18,777 nt of DNA from CAZIQY01 sp964541605. Lineage in GTDB: Bacteria > Desulfobacterota > Syntrophia > Syntrophales > UBA2185. The notes below the pieces were generated by a model. It was given only the letters and a program-made list of their open reading frames with translations. It was not told the DNA's origin and ran no database searches. The stretch spans positions 1 through 18,777 of the forward strand of contig CAZIQY010000051.1 in NCBI GenBank assembly GCA_964541605.1. The letters are read 5' to 3'. The position numbers and the translations under genes are program-made. Shown here piece by piece: positions 1-7,129 of the stretch (its first letter is position 1; every line of letters starts with the position of its first letter).

Positions 1-79
1 TCTATAGGATACGCCTTCTATTTTACTCCGTCCACAACTTTGGGTTATATCTCAGAAAGACAAAAATAGGAGCTAAAAA

Positions 80-272
80 ATGGGAAAGTCCATGTACAAC
101 TTTGGCAAGCGGGCGAAAGAAAAAGCAAGACAGCAGAAACAAATGGGACAAGATTTCAAAGCGCATAATGACTAAGCAGCAGAAGGCTAATATAAAAGCG
201 AACACTCCGAACGCAGGCTCAGATATAGCTGAACCGGGACTGATGGAGGAGATCGTTAAAAGCATGGCATAA
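80..272 (+). pseudogene. Small basic K/R/Q-rich protein, frameshifted
   Basis: Seen: a ribosome site (AGGAG, 6 bases before the start) precedes ATG at 80. The first frame gives 31 residues beginning MGKSMYNFGKRAKEK and ends at TAA 173-175. The composition (K, R, Q, A) continues without a break in another frame as KISKRIMTKQQKANIK and ends at TAA 270-272. Removing one G from the GGG at about 145-147 joins the two frames into a protein of about 62 residues. Known: I recall short conserved proteins with this N-terminus in Desulfobacterota; their function is unknown. Inference: a single-base insertion, either a real mutation or a homopolymer error. A separate 34-residue ORF starting at ATG 168 is possible but has no ribosome site of its own and looks like the severed C-terminal half. 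Confidence 0.6.
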
Positions 273-378
273 GTGGCTATATACATAATCTTAATTCGAC
301 TTTATGATGGTTGTAATGACCTTACAAAGTAGAGATAAATGATTGTTTCCAGGATCGTGAACTTGAAGGTGAGTTGAA

Positions 379-1482
379 ATGGTTGAAGATCTTTTGAGTA
401 TGAACAAAGACTTAACAGAGGCATTAACACCCGAATTATGTGCGAGTAGAATATTTGAGATAAGCGGCACAAAATTTGATCCTGATGCGGCCGCTGACCT
501 ATGGCCGAGAATTTTGCAGCATAAATGGCTCATGTCTGAAAAGCTCGGTCGGGATGTTGGCTTGCGGGTCGCATGCATCGATTTTCTCGAAAATATAGAG
601 CAAGCTAATGAGGAATACCTGGCCTATAAACGGAGGGACATTCTGAATGAGATGGGGGCTCAGACCAGCAGAAAAGAAATATGGGAGACCATTTCAGATT
701 CGCAACCTCCAAAACAGTTAGTTCAGAGGAAAATCATACTTCCGTTGACAGAGCGAGATCTGTCGAAAAAGCACGGGGTTGTTCCGCCCAAGACTATTAT
801 TTTTTTTGGACCTCCCGGTACGGGAAAAACTCATTTTGCCAAAGCAATAGCCGGGATCCTTTCCTGGTGGTTCATTGAAATTGCTCCAAGCATGCTGATG
901 GTTGACGGAACCGAAAGGGTGGGCGCTAATTTGCGTATAATAATGGAAAAGGTACGAAACCTGGAAGAAACGGTCATCTTTATCGATGAGTTTGAAGAGA
1001 TTGCGGGCAGTCGTGATGAGGCAAGCCGGGTTGATAAGTCTATTACCAATGAATTTCTTAAGCAGGTGCCGCTGCTCAAAAACCAGGGGAACAATATACT
1101 TCTTATTTGCGCCACCAATTATATCAGGCAACTGGATGCTGCACTGCTTCGCCCAGGGAGATTTGATTGTATTATTCCTGTGGGTGGTTTAAACGAAGAT
1201 GAGAGAAAAACTATTCTGGGATACTACCTCTCCAAGCTTCATACAGGGGAGATCGATCTTGAGCGTATCATTAAGATGACATCTCAATTTACACCGGCTG
1301 ATATGGAGTATCTCTTCCAGCAAGTTGCGCAGTTTGCCTTTGAACAAGAACTTGCCACGAAGCATGATTATCGGGTATCTACGGAAACTATTTTTGGGAT
1401 TATGCCAAAAATCCGTCCGTCCCTGACTGACGAAATCATCGAAGAGTTTGAAAAAGACAGTATCACCTATTCCCGCGTGTAG
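379..1482 (+). CDS. AAA family ATPase with N-terminal HKW/GRDVG domain
   Basis: A 367-residue protein. Residues 1-130 form an N-terminal domain containing HKWLMSEKLGRDVGLRVA at about 48-65. That motif resembles one I remember from DUF4032-type and related ATPases, but I cannot confirm the match. Residues 135-345 are a classical AAA module: Walker A GPPGTGKT at 144-151, Walker B IFIDEFE at 200-206, sensor ATN at 245-247, the LLRPGRFD arginine-finger element at 256-263, and a small alpha-helical lid with FTPADME at 304-310. There is no signal peptide or membrane segment, so it is cytosolic. The start is supported by AAGGTGAG about 5 bases upstream. It stands alone: the neighbours are broken genes, so context gives no substrate. 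Likely a hexameric ATP-driven remodelling enzyme; the target is unknown. Confidence 0.8.
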   Translation: MVEDLLSMNKDLTEALTPELCASRIFEISGTKFDPDAAADLWPRILQHKWLMSEKLGRDVGLRVACIDFLENIEQANEEYLAYKRRDILNEMGAQTSRKEIWETISDSQPPKQLVQRKIILPLTERDLSKKHGVVPPKTIIFFGPPGTGKTHFAKAIAGILSWWFIEIAPSMLMVDGTERVGANLRIIMEKVRNLEETVIFIDEFEEIAGSRDEASRVDKSITNEFLKQVPLLKNQGNNILLICATNYIRQLDAALLRPGRFDCIIPVGGLNEDERKTILGYYLSKLHTGEIDLERIIKMTSQFTPADMEYLFQQVAQFAFEQELATKHDYRVSTETIFGIMPKIRPSLTDEIIEEFEKDSITYSRV

Positions 1483-1948
1483 AAGATGTATCTGCCTCAC
1501 TATAATTTTCATGAAAGCAATAAGTGAGGTCAAAATCAGGATATTGATTTCAAAGTCACATGTCCAGCAACCGGACCGGTTCATTGATTACGGATCGAAG
1601 GGTGCTACTAAGAAGCTCGTCTATCCATCTCACGAACTCATGCACACTTCCTGTAACCCACAAAACGTTGCCCTCTAAGAAAATGCAAGACTCTAACTCG
1701 TAATCCTTGATGTTCTTCCCAAAATAATTGTGATGAAGATAATAGTTCATGTTAGGGGCTGGATCCAACGGATGTATGGTTGAAATATTGTGGCACCGCC
1801 GGGAAATCAGGCGTAAAGGGAGAAAGCAAACATCACCTGTATATCAGGCGAACAAATAAGATCGGCATATGATGAAAAAAGACACGGATTGTGAGCATCA
1901 TCCAGGCACAAATCGGGAATGCCAAATGAGTTAAGATGAGGTGAGATT
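1483..1948. other. Gene-poor stretch between the AAA ATPase and the caspase-like gene
   Basis: About 466 bases with no convincing gene. The only visible items are a 7-base inverted repeat (CCTCACT at 1495-1501 and AGTGAGG at 1523-1529, 21-base loop, no T-run, so not a clear terminator), a minus-strand open frame at 1556-1768 listed separately, and a GAGGTGAG ribosome site for the next gene at about 1938-1945. The stretch is AT-rich and lacks tRNA-like folds. Confidence 0.5.
1556..1768 (-). CDS. Doubtful hypothetical protein, 70 residues
   Basis: A minus-strand open frame beginning at TTG (or at an internal ATG, residue 7), with plausible protein character such as CIFLEGNVLWVTGSVHEF and WIDELLSSTLR. 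The frame stays open upstream of the TTG with no stop for dozens of codons. No good ribosome site precedes either start, and I recognise no family. It may be the C-terminal remnant of a decayed gene, in keeping with its broken neighbours, or chance coding potential. Function unknown. Confidence 0.2.
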   Translation of the reverse strand: MDPAPNMNYYLHHNYFGKNIKDYELESCIFLEGNVLWVTGSVHEFVRWIDELLSSTLRSVINEPVRLLDM

Positions 1949-2598
1949 ATGAAAAGATGGGGAGTACTTATTGTATTTTTATTACTATTTTTAACTGCGG
2001 GATGTGCAATGCAATTCAACGTCCCTATGGTAGATGTTACTGCGACCCCACCTGACATTATCCAAAAATTGCCATTGAATGCAGCGATTCTTATAACCGA
2101 CCAGATGGAAAATTATACGTTCACCGGACACGGTGCCCCAAATGCAAAGACCGGTGACGCTTATCTTGTTCCTTACCCTTTATTGCCGAAACGGGATATC
2201 CCATAGCGCGTCTTTACGAATCTCTGGGCAAGCTGAGGGCAAGAGAGATCACTGTTGTTCTTGATTCCTGTTTTTCCGGTGCGGGTGGCCGTTCCGTCCT
2301 TGCCAAGGGAGCAAAGCCTCTTGTCATTTCGATCAATACTCCAAATATTAAAAAGAACATTGCCGTAATGACTGCATCATCGGGAGGCCAGATAAGTTCA
2401 TCATATGAAGAGAAGGGCCACGGGTTGTTCACCTACTTCCTGCTCAAAGGCATTAAAAACGAAGGTGTTGTCAAGCCCAATGGATCCATTGCGCTCAACG
2501 ATCTATTCATCTACCTGAAACCCCAGGTTGAGCGCATCGCGAGGAAGCAATACAACAACGAACAAACACCGCAGTTGACCGGGGCGAAAAACAAATAA
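1949..2598 (+). pseudogene. Caspase-family (peptidase C14-like) lipoprotein, deleted and frameshifted
   Basis: Starts at ATG 1949 after GAGGTGAG. Residues 1-19 are a lipoprotein signal ending in LTAGC (lipid-bearing Cys19). A short segment ending DQMENYTF then runs straight into TGHGAPNAKTGDAYLVPY, the caspase-fold histidine motif (catalytic His61). The first frame stops at TAG 2204-2206. Coding continues in another frame from about 2183 with AETGYPIARLYESLGKLRA. It then reads VVLDSCFSGAGG (catalytic Cys codon 2269-2271) and HGLFTYFLLKGI, and ends at TAA 2596-2598. Known: intact relatives have a long lipoprotein domain plus the first caspase strands before the GHG motif. Here that part seems deleted at TFTG/HGAP, and a few codons after VPY are also lost. 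His and Cys lie in different frames, so no active enzyme is expected without recoding. Confidence 0.75.
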
Positions 2599-2846
2599 GG
2601 ATATTTTCTATTGGTCGGCTTTTCTTTCAACTGGCGATCTTTATTCCTCATCACGTAACCGTTACCAACACAAGGTGCATTTACAGATTCGCTCTTCCCA
2701 TTTTACTCCGCGTCCCAGGTTAGTTTATAATATTCATTGATCCATAAGAACACAAGGTGTTCTAAAGTCCAGACTTATCAGAATTTCGCCAAGACCAGCC
2801 TCAAGAATTTCATTTGAAGTGTTATATATTTCAAAAAAGGAGAGAT
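2599..2846. other. AT-rich spacer with a possible minus-strand gene tail
   Basis: No recognised gene. A minus-strand frame, open across the end of the MOSC pseudogene, reads FFEIYNTSNEILEAGLGEI and on to VLMDQ, with a stop at about 2736-2738. It has protein-like composition but no start or family that I recognise. The 11-mer AACACAAGGTG occurs twice (2667-2677 and 2749-2759), too short to call an element. No hairpin followed by a T-run was found. Confidence 0.35.
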
Positions 2847-3220
2847 TTACCAGGCAATTTGTATCCGATCATCTACCTTTACTTCACCGCCGACTAATAC
2901 TTTCGCAAAGATCCCCTCTCTTGGCATGACGCAGTTGCCCACGGTGTAAAAGATGTTGCACCGGGTGTGACAGACCTTGCCGATCTGGGTGACTTCCAGC
3001 AGGACTTCCTGCCCGACCTTCAACCGTGTGCCGATGGGAAGAGACGGCAGATCGATTCCCTCCGTAGTCAGATTCTCGGCAAAATCACCGTAGTGCACAT
3101 CGAGCCCCTTTGCCCTGATTTTCTCGATACTCTCCTTCGCCAGAAGGCTGACCTGCCGGATACCGACCTAAGCGTGGGCTTAATCGTCAAGCCCGATCTC
3201 CTCTACGAATAAACCGCAGG
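2847..3220 (-). pseudogene. MOSC-domain protein, decayed at the N-terminus
   Basis: The C-terminal 83 residues from about 3098 are intact MOSC sequence: GDFAENLTTEGIDL, then VCHTRCNIFYTVGNCVMPREGIF with the domain's conserved cysteine region, then KVLVGGEVKVDDRI. Upstream in the same frame the family sequence continues (RQVSLLAKESIEKIRAKGLD and, further out, AHA). It is broken by in-frame stops at 3168-3170 (TAG) and 3180-3182 (TAA), and the usual start region is missing. Known: MOSC domains resemble the C-terminal part of molybdenum-cofactor sulfurase and are thought to handle sulfur or Mo-cofactor. A GTG at 3096-3098 could in theory start an 83-residue stub, but it lacks a ribosome site. 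The lost 5' end overlaps the promoter used by the gene at 3317. Confidence 0.7.
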
Positions 3221-3231
3221 CCAATATTCCA

Positions 3232-3260
3232 TTGACACATAAGGCCGCTCTATTTATACT
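3232..3260 (+). promoter_or_regulatory. Near-consensus sigma-70 promoter
   Basis: TTGACA at 3232-3237 and TATACT at 3255-3260 are separated by exactly 17 bases. This matches the -35 box perfectly and the -10 box in five of six positions (TATAAT). Transcription would start near 3267, leaving an untranslated leader of about 50 bases before the ATG at 3317. No operator-like dyad is obvious at the promoter. Predicted by inspection only. Confidence 0.65.
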
Positions 3261-3316
3261 CACACCGTGAAAAAGGGCGTTCTTATTACTTACTTCTAAA
3301 TGGGAGGTGCGATACG

Positions 3317-3838
3317 ATGGCTATACAATGGCAACCTGTCCGATGGGGCATGGTCTTATGCGTGGCGACTATTTTGTACAGCTTTGTATTGGGAGCTACC
3401 ATGGGAGGACGGGAAGAGCTGTTCAAGGATCATTTCAAACAAACAGTGCGGATCAACGCGACCCAGGTTTTCGGCGATGACAAGGCGAAAATGGACCGGG
3501 CGGAGGAACGTGCCTGGACATACATCAAGCGGTCGCACTTTCATGCGGCGGGCGTGGGCATCATTGGTCTGGTTTTGCTGTTGATGATCCCTCCTATTAC
3601 CTCGTCGCAGTTCTTGCAGCATGGACTGTCGCTGGCGTATGGCATAGGGTCACTGGGCTATCCCCTGGTGTGGCTGATTGCAGGATTTCGCATCCCGACT
3701 CTGGGAACCACCTCTGCGGCAAAGGCTTCGATTGAGTGGCTGGCCATGCCTTCGGTATTCTTAGTGGTGGCGTCGACGACTGTCATTCTCGGTCTGCTGA
3801 TTCGTTGGAGTCTCAGCAAGGAAAGACTGTCCAGCTGA
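3317..3838 (+). CDS. Four-helix membrane protein of unknown function
   Basis: A 173-residue protein. Hydrophobic stretches at about 9-29, 76-92, 105-124 and 141-163 indicate four inner-membrane helices. A charged loop (about 31-75) rich in D, E, K and R lies between helices 1 and 2, and HFHAAG at the start of helix 2 carries two histidines. The start is well supported: GGGAGGTG lies about 7 bases before the ATG, and a strong promoter lies just upstream. It is followed by 163 non-coding bases before nifU, so it is probably its own transcription unit. I do not recognise the family. The paired histidines could be metal or haem ligands, but that is a guess. Confidence 0.7.
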   Translation: MAIQWQPVRWGMVLCVATILYSFVLGATMGGREELFKDHFKQTVRINATQVFGDDKAKMDRAEERAWTYIKRSHFHAAGVGIIGLVLLLMIPPITSSQFLQHGLSLAYGIGSLGYPLVWLIAGFRIPTLGTTSAAKASIEWLAMPSVFLVVASTTVILGLLIRWSLSKERLSS

Positions 3839-3884
3839 CAAATTCGAGAACGTAAATTTATTTACCTTTGCTTCTTGTTCCAAT

Positions 3885-3898
3885 GCTTCCATGGAAGC
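3885..3898. promoter_or_regulatory. Perfect 14-base palindrome upstream of nifU
   Basis: GCTTCCATGGAAGC reads the same on both strands and lies about 100 bases before the nifU start. It could be an operator for a dimeric regulator. No known consensus is recognised; it does not resemble the IscR type-2 site as I remember it. Confidence 0.35.
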
Positions 3899-3949
3899 CT
3901 CGATAAGGCCAACCCTGACACAACATCATGGATCGTTATGGCCGTCTCG

Positions 3950-3970
3950 CCTGTTCAAGAATAGAACAGG
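3950..3970 (+). promoter_or_regulatory. Stem-loop in the nifU leader
   Basis: CCTGTTC (3950-3956), a 7-base loop, then GAACAGG (3964-3970): a perfect 7-base-pair stem, 31 bases before the nifU ATG. No T-run follows, so it is not a classical terminator. It may be an operator, an RNA structure controlling nifU, or the trace of a terminator for the upstream gene. Confidence 0.35.
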
Positions 3971-4001
3971 CATCTGCTTTAACAATGAAGGGAGATCAAC
4001 G

Positions 4002-4826
4002 ATGTGGGAATATACGGACAAGCTCAAGGATCATTTCCTTAATCCCCGGAATGTGGGAGATGTAGAAAATCCGGATGGCGCCGCTGAGGTCGGCTCCATT
4101 GCCTGCGGTGATGCCCTGAAACTGTCTTTCAAGCTCGATGAAAACAAACGTATTCAGGAAGTCAGGTTCAAGACCTTCGGATGTGCCAGCGCCATAGCCA
4201 CATCCTCGGCCCTGACGGAGATCGTCAAGGGGATGACCCTTGATGAAGCTCTGAAGGTAACGAATCAGGATATTGCGACCTATCTCGGCGGTCTTCCCCA
4301 GGAAAAGATGCACTGCTCGGTCATGGGGAAGCAGGCCCTGGAAAAGGCGATTGAGAATTACCTCGGCGCTCCCGCGACGGAGCCGGGCACCCGGATCATC
4401 TGTGAGTGTTTTGGCGTCACGGAGAAAGAGATCGAGCGGGCGGTCAAGGAAAATAACCTGTCCACGATTGAGGAAGTGACGAACTACACCAAGGCCGGCG
4501 GCGGCTGCGGCAATTGCCACGACGCCATCCGTCAGATCATCGAAAGGGTTCGGGCTGAAGCGAAACCTGCCGACCGGCCGAAGCTTACCAATATCCAGAA
4601 GATCAGGATGATCGAGGAGACCATGGAGCGGGAAATCAGACCGACCTTAAAGCAGGACGGGGGTGACATCGACCTCATCGACGTCGTCGGCAACAAGGTC
4701 CTGGTGGCCACCCGGGGGGCCTGCGCCACCTGCAAGGCATCCGACATTACCCTGAAACACTTCGTTGAGTCGAGATTGCGGGATCTCGTCTCGCCGGAGC
4801 TGATTGTGGAGGAGGTGACCCCATGA
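4002..4826 (+). CDS. nifU: NifU, three-domain Fe-S cluster scaffold
   Basis: A 274-residue scaffold on which NifS-derived sulfur and iron are built into clusters. Domain 1 (about 1-125) is IscU-like, with ligands Cys35 (ACGD), Cys61 (FGCAS) and Cys105 (MHCSVMG). Domain 2 (about 130-185) is a BFD-like [2Fe-2S] domain with Cys134-x-Cys136 and Cys169-xx-Cys172. Domain 3 (about 195-274) is Nfu-like, with Cys241-xx-Cys244 (ACATCK). The start at 4002 is chosen because GGGAG sits 9 bases upstream and MWEYTDKLKDHF is the normal family N-terminus; the frame is open back to 3891, but those residues look non-native. It overlaps nifS by ATGA. No nitrogenase gene is visible, and in many anaerobes NifU/NifS serves as the general Fe-S system. 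Confidence 0.95.
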   Translation: MWEYTDKLKDHFLNPRNVGDVENPDGAAEVGSIACGDALKLSFKLDENKRIQEVRFKTFGCASAIATSSALTEIVKGMTLDEALKVTNQDIATYLGGLPQEKMHCSVMGKQALEKAIENYLGAPATEPGTRIICECFGVTEKEIERAVKENNLSTIEEVTNYTKAGGGCGNCHDAIRQIIERVRAEAKPADRPKLTNIQKIRMIEETMEREIRPTLKQDGGDIDLIDVVGNKVLVATRGACATCKASDITLKHFVESRLRDLVSPELIVEEVTP

Positions 4827-6004
4827 AGATCGTCTATCTGGACAACAACGCCACAACCCAGGTGGCAGAAGAGGTACTGGATGCCATGATGCCCTATTTT
4901 CGCGACTTTTACGGAAATCCATCCAGCATGCATTCCTTTGGAGGCCAGGTGGCGCGGAAAATCCGTGAGGCCCGCGAACAGGCAGCAGCCCTCATCGGGG
5001 CTTCGCCTGAGGAAATCATATTCACCAGTTGCGGTACGGAAAGTGACAATGCCGCTATCCGGTCGGCCTTTGCTGCTCATCCCGACAGGCGTCACATCGT
5101 GACCTCGAGGGTCGAGCATCCTGCCGTCAAAGCCCTCTGTGCGCATCTGGCCAGGCAGGGCTATCGCGTGACGAAGCTGCCCATAGACAAGAACGGCCTT
5201 TTGGCTATGGATCAATTTGAGCGAAGTCTGTCGGCGGACACTGCCGTTGTCAGTCTGATGTGGGCCAACAACGAAACGGGGGTCCTCTTCCCCGTGGAAC
5301 AGGCGGCAGAAATTGCCCGTGAAAAAGGCATTCTGTTCCATACCGACGCGGTCCAGGCAGTTGGAAAGATCCCGATAAACATGAAGAAGAATGTCATCGA
5401 CATGCTTTCCATATCCGGGCACAAGCTTCATGCGCCGAAGGGTATAGGAATTCTGTATGTCCGTAAAGGTACGAAGTTCTCGCCATTCCTGATTGGGGGG
5501 CACCAGGAAAAGGAGCGCAGAGGCGGAACAGAAAACACACCCGGCATCATTGGATTGGGAAAGGCCTGCGAACTGGCGGCGAAAGAAATGGAAAAGGAGA
5601 ACACCATCGTGAAAAGCCTGCGAGACAAGCTTGAAACAGAGCTTCTTGCGCGCATACCCAATAGCCGGGTAAACGGATCGCGGTTATTCCGGCTTCCCAA
5701 TACGACGAACATAAGCTTTGAATACGTAGAAGGCGAGGCCATCCTCCTTTTGATGAACGAATATGGCATCTGCGCATCCTCCGGTTCAGCCTGCACTTCG
5801 GGGTCTCTGCAACCTTCTCATGTGTTACGCGCCATGGGGGTTCCGTTCACCATGGCTCACGGATCCATCAGGTTCAGTCTGAGCATCTACAACACAGAGA
5901 AGGAAATAGACTTCGTTATCGAAAAACTGCCGTCAATCATTGAAAAATTGCGCAGCATTTCTCCATATTGGAATGCGGTCGCTCAGGCATGTACAAGCCA
6001 GTAA
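4823..6004 (+). CDS. nifS: NifS, cysteine desulfurase
   Basis: A 393-residue, PLP-dependent class V aminotransferase-fold enzyme that converts cysteine to alanine and delivers sulfane sulfur to NifU. Visible motifs are YLDNNATTQ at the N-terminus, VEHPAV (His99), the HTDAVQA segment (Asp175), the PLP lysine Lys201 in SISGHKLHAPKG, RRGGTEN at 232-238, and the sulfur-carrying Cys324 in ASSGSACTSG. That short active-site loop is typical of group I (NifS/IscS) enzymes. Length is normal. The start overlaps the nifU stop (ATGA at 4823-4826), indicating translational coupling. cysE follows 9 bases later, linking sulfur use to cysteine supply. Confidence 0.95.
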   Translation: MKIVYLDNNATTQVAEEVLDAMMPYFRDFYGNPSSMHSFGGQVARKIREAREQAAALIGASPEEIIFTSCGTESDNAAIRSAFAAHPDRRHIVTSRVEHPAVKALCAHLARQGYRVTKLPIDKNGLLAMDQFERSLSADTAVVSLMWANNETGVLFPVEQAAEIAREKGILFHTDAVQAVGKIPINMKKNVIDMLSISGHKLHAPKGIGILYVRKGTKFSPFLIGGHQEKERRGGTENTPGIIGLGKACELAAKEMEKENTIVKSLRDKLETELLARIPNSRVNGSRLFRLPNTTNISFEYVEGEAILLLMNEYGICASSGSACTSGSLQPSHVLRAMGVPFTMAHGSIRFSLSIYNTEKEIDFVIEKLPSIIEKLRSISPYWNAVAQACTSQ

Positions 6005-6013
6005 GGGAGCAAC

Positions 6014-6976
6014 GTGAGCAAGGATAAAACATACAAAAGGCATCAATGTAAAACGGATATGACGATTGCCAAGCATTTTCGCGAAGAAATTCCGGCTGTC
6101 GTCGATCAACTGGCGGCATCCTGTAACCGCGACGGCTGCTTTGACCACGTGGGTCCCGAACCGATTCCCTCACGAGACGCCATCATTGACATCCTGCACA
6201 GGGCGAGCCGCATTCTCTACCCCGGTTACTTTACCCACACGCGGGTTGACCAGGTCAATGTGGGCTATTATTTTGGTCAGGAAGCAACCGGACTTTTTGA
6301 AACCCTTTCCGAACAGATCATGCTGGCAATCCGACATGAATGCATCCGCCACAATCAATCCTGCAGCGACTGCGAGGAACGGGGGCAACAGGCGGCCATC
6401 GATTTTTTGCGCGACATGCCGCAGTTGCGGGTTCTCCTCGCCACGGATATCCGGGCGGCTTTCGAAGGGGATCCCGCAGCCGGAAGCTTTGACGAAATCA
6501 TCTTCAGTTATCCCGGGCTTTTCACCATTACGATTTATCGCATTGCTCACGGTCTGTATCATCAGAAAATCCCCATGATCCCGCGCATTATGACAGAATA
6601 TGCCCACAGCCGGACCGGCATTGATATCCATCCCGGCGCGCATATTGGAGAAAGTTTCTTTATCGATCATGGCACGGGTGTGGTCATCGGCGAGACAACG
6701 GTTATCGGCAAGCGAGTGAGAATCTATCAGGGAGTGACATTGGGAGCCCTGTCGTTGAGCAGGGAGGAATGTGAAAGCCTGCGACATCAAAAACGGCATC
6801 CGACCATCGAAGATGATGTCATCATTTATGCCAACGCCACCGTTCTGGGAGGGAAAACGGTTATCGGCGCCCGGTCCGTCATCGGCGGGAACGTCTGGCT
6901 TACCGATTCGGTGCCACCGGATACGGAAGTGTTTCTGAAAAAACCGGAACTGGTCTTCCGGGAAAAAACAGTATAA
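6014..6976 (+). CDS. cysE: Serine O-acetyltransferase
   Basis: A 320-residue enzyme making O-acetylserine from serine and acetyl-CoA, the first step of cysteine synthesis. The start is GTG at 6014, with AAGGGAG about 4 bases upstream. Residues 1-190 are the helical N-terminal region (YPGYFTHTRVDQ, ATDIRAAFEGDPA). From about 195 the left-handed hexapeptide repeat appears, with DIHPGAHIGE (His206) and the catalytic His219 in FIDHGTGVVIGET, followed by KRHPTIEDDV and further hexapeptides to the end. Longer than E. coli CysE, it matches the extended SAT/EpsC-like form common in anaerobes. The long minus-strand open frame across it is a shadow. The gene converges on cusA; no terminator hairpin is evident. 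Confidence 0.93.
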   Translation: MSKDKTYKRHQCKTDMTIAKHFREEIPAVVDQLAASCNRDGCFDHVGPEPIPSRDAIIDILHRASRILYPGYFTHTRVDQVNVGYYFGQEATGLFETLSEQIMLAIRHECIRHNQSCSDCEERGQQAAIDFLRDMPQLRVLLATDIRAAFEGDPAAGSFDEIIFSYPGLFTITIYRIAHGLYHQKIPMIPRIMTEYAHSRTGIDIHPGAHIGESFFIDHGTGVVIGETTVIGKRVRIYQGVTLGALSLSREECESLRHQKRHPTIEDDVIIYANATVLGGKTVIGARSVIGGNVWLTDSVPPDTEVFLKKPELVFREKTV

Positions 6977-7008
6977 CCAGCCATAATTATTCATTTGTGC
7001 TGACTTCT

Positions 7009-7123
7009 CCAGGACCGTTACGAGGTCACCGATACGAACGGCGCCTCCCACGATAACCGCTGCAAAGATCCCCTCCCGGGGCATGAGGCAGTCACTCCTC
7101 GTGGAAAAGATATTGCAAAAACA
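7009..7123 (-). pseudogene. C-terminal remnant of a second MOSC-domain gene
   Basis: On the minus strand this reads CFCNIFSTRSDCLMPREGIF and then AAVIVGGAVRIGDLVTVLE. It aligns with the end of the MOSC pseudogene at 2847-3220, including the shared CNIF and C-x-MPREGIFA-x-V-x-VGG pattern. Nothing of the domain's first two thirds remains: cusA ends only 6 bases upstream on the same strand. In the other direction the frame runs open through the antisense of cysE. It is a diverged paralogue rather than a recent copy, since the bases differ at many positions. Confidence 0.6.
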
Positions 7124-7129
7124 GAGTGT

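Noticed and set aside
1495..1529. Inverted repeat CCTCACT/AGTGAGG as a terminator of the AAA gene
   Set aside because: The loop is 21 bases, the stem only 7 pairs, and there is no T-run after it.
2667..2759. Direct repeat AACACAAGGTG as an element boundary
   Set aside because: Eleven bases recurring once in an AT-rich spacer, with no other element feature between the copies.
3891..4001. Upstream extension of nifU by 37 codons
   Set aside because: The extra residues do not resemble NifU, have no ribosome site, and would include both dyads. The ATG at 4002 has a good site and the normal N-terminus.
4532..5503. Minus-strand open frame over the end of nifU and the start of nifS
   Set aside because: Both plus-strand genes are unmistakable and this frame shows no family features.
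6170..7000. Long minus-strand open frame across cysE
   Set aside because: Only its first part (the MOSC remnant) has family resemblance. The rest is the antisense of a conserved acetyltransferase.
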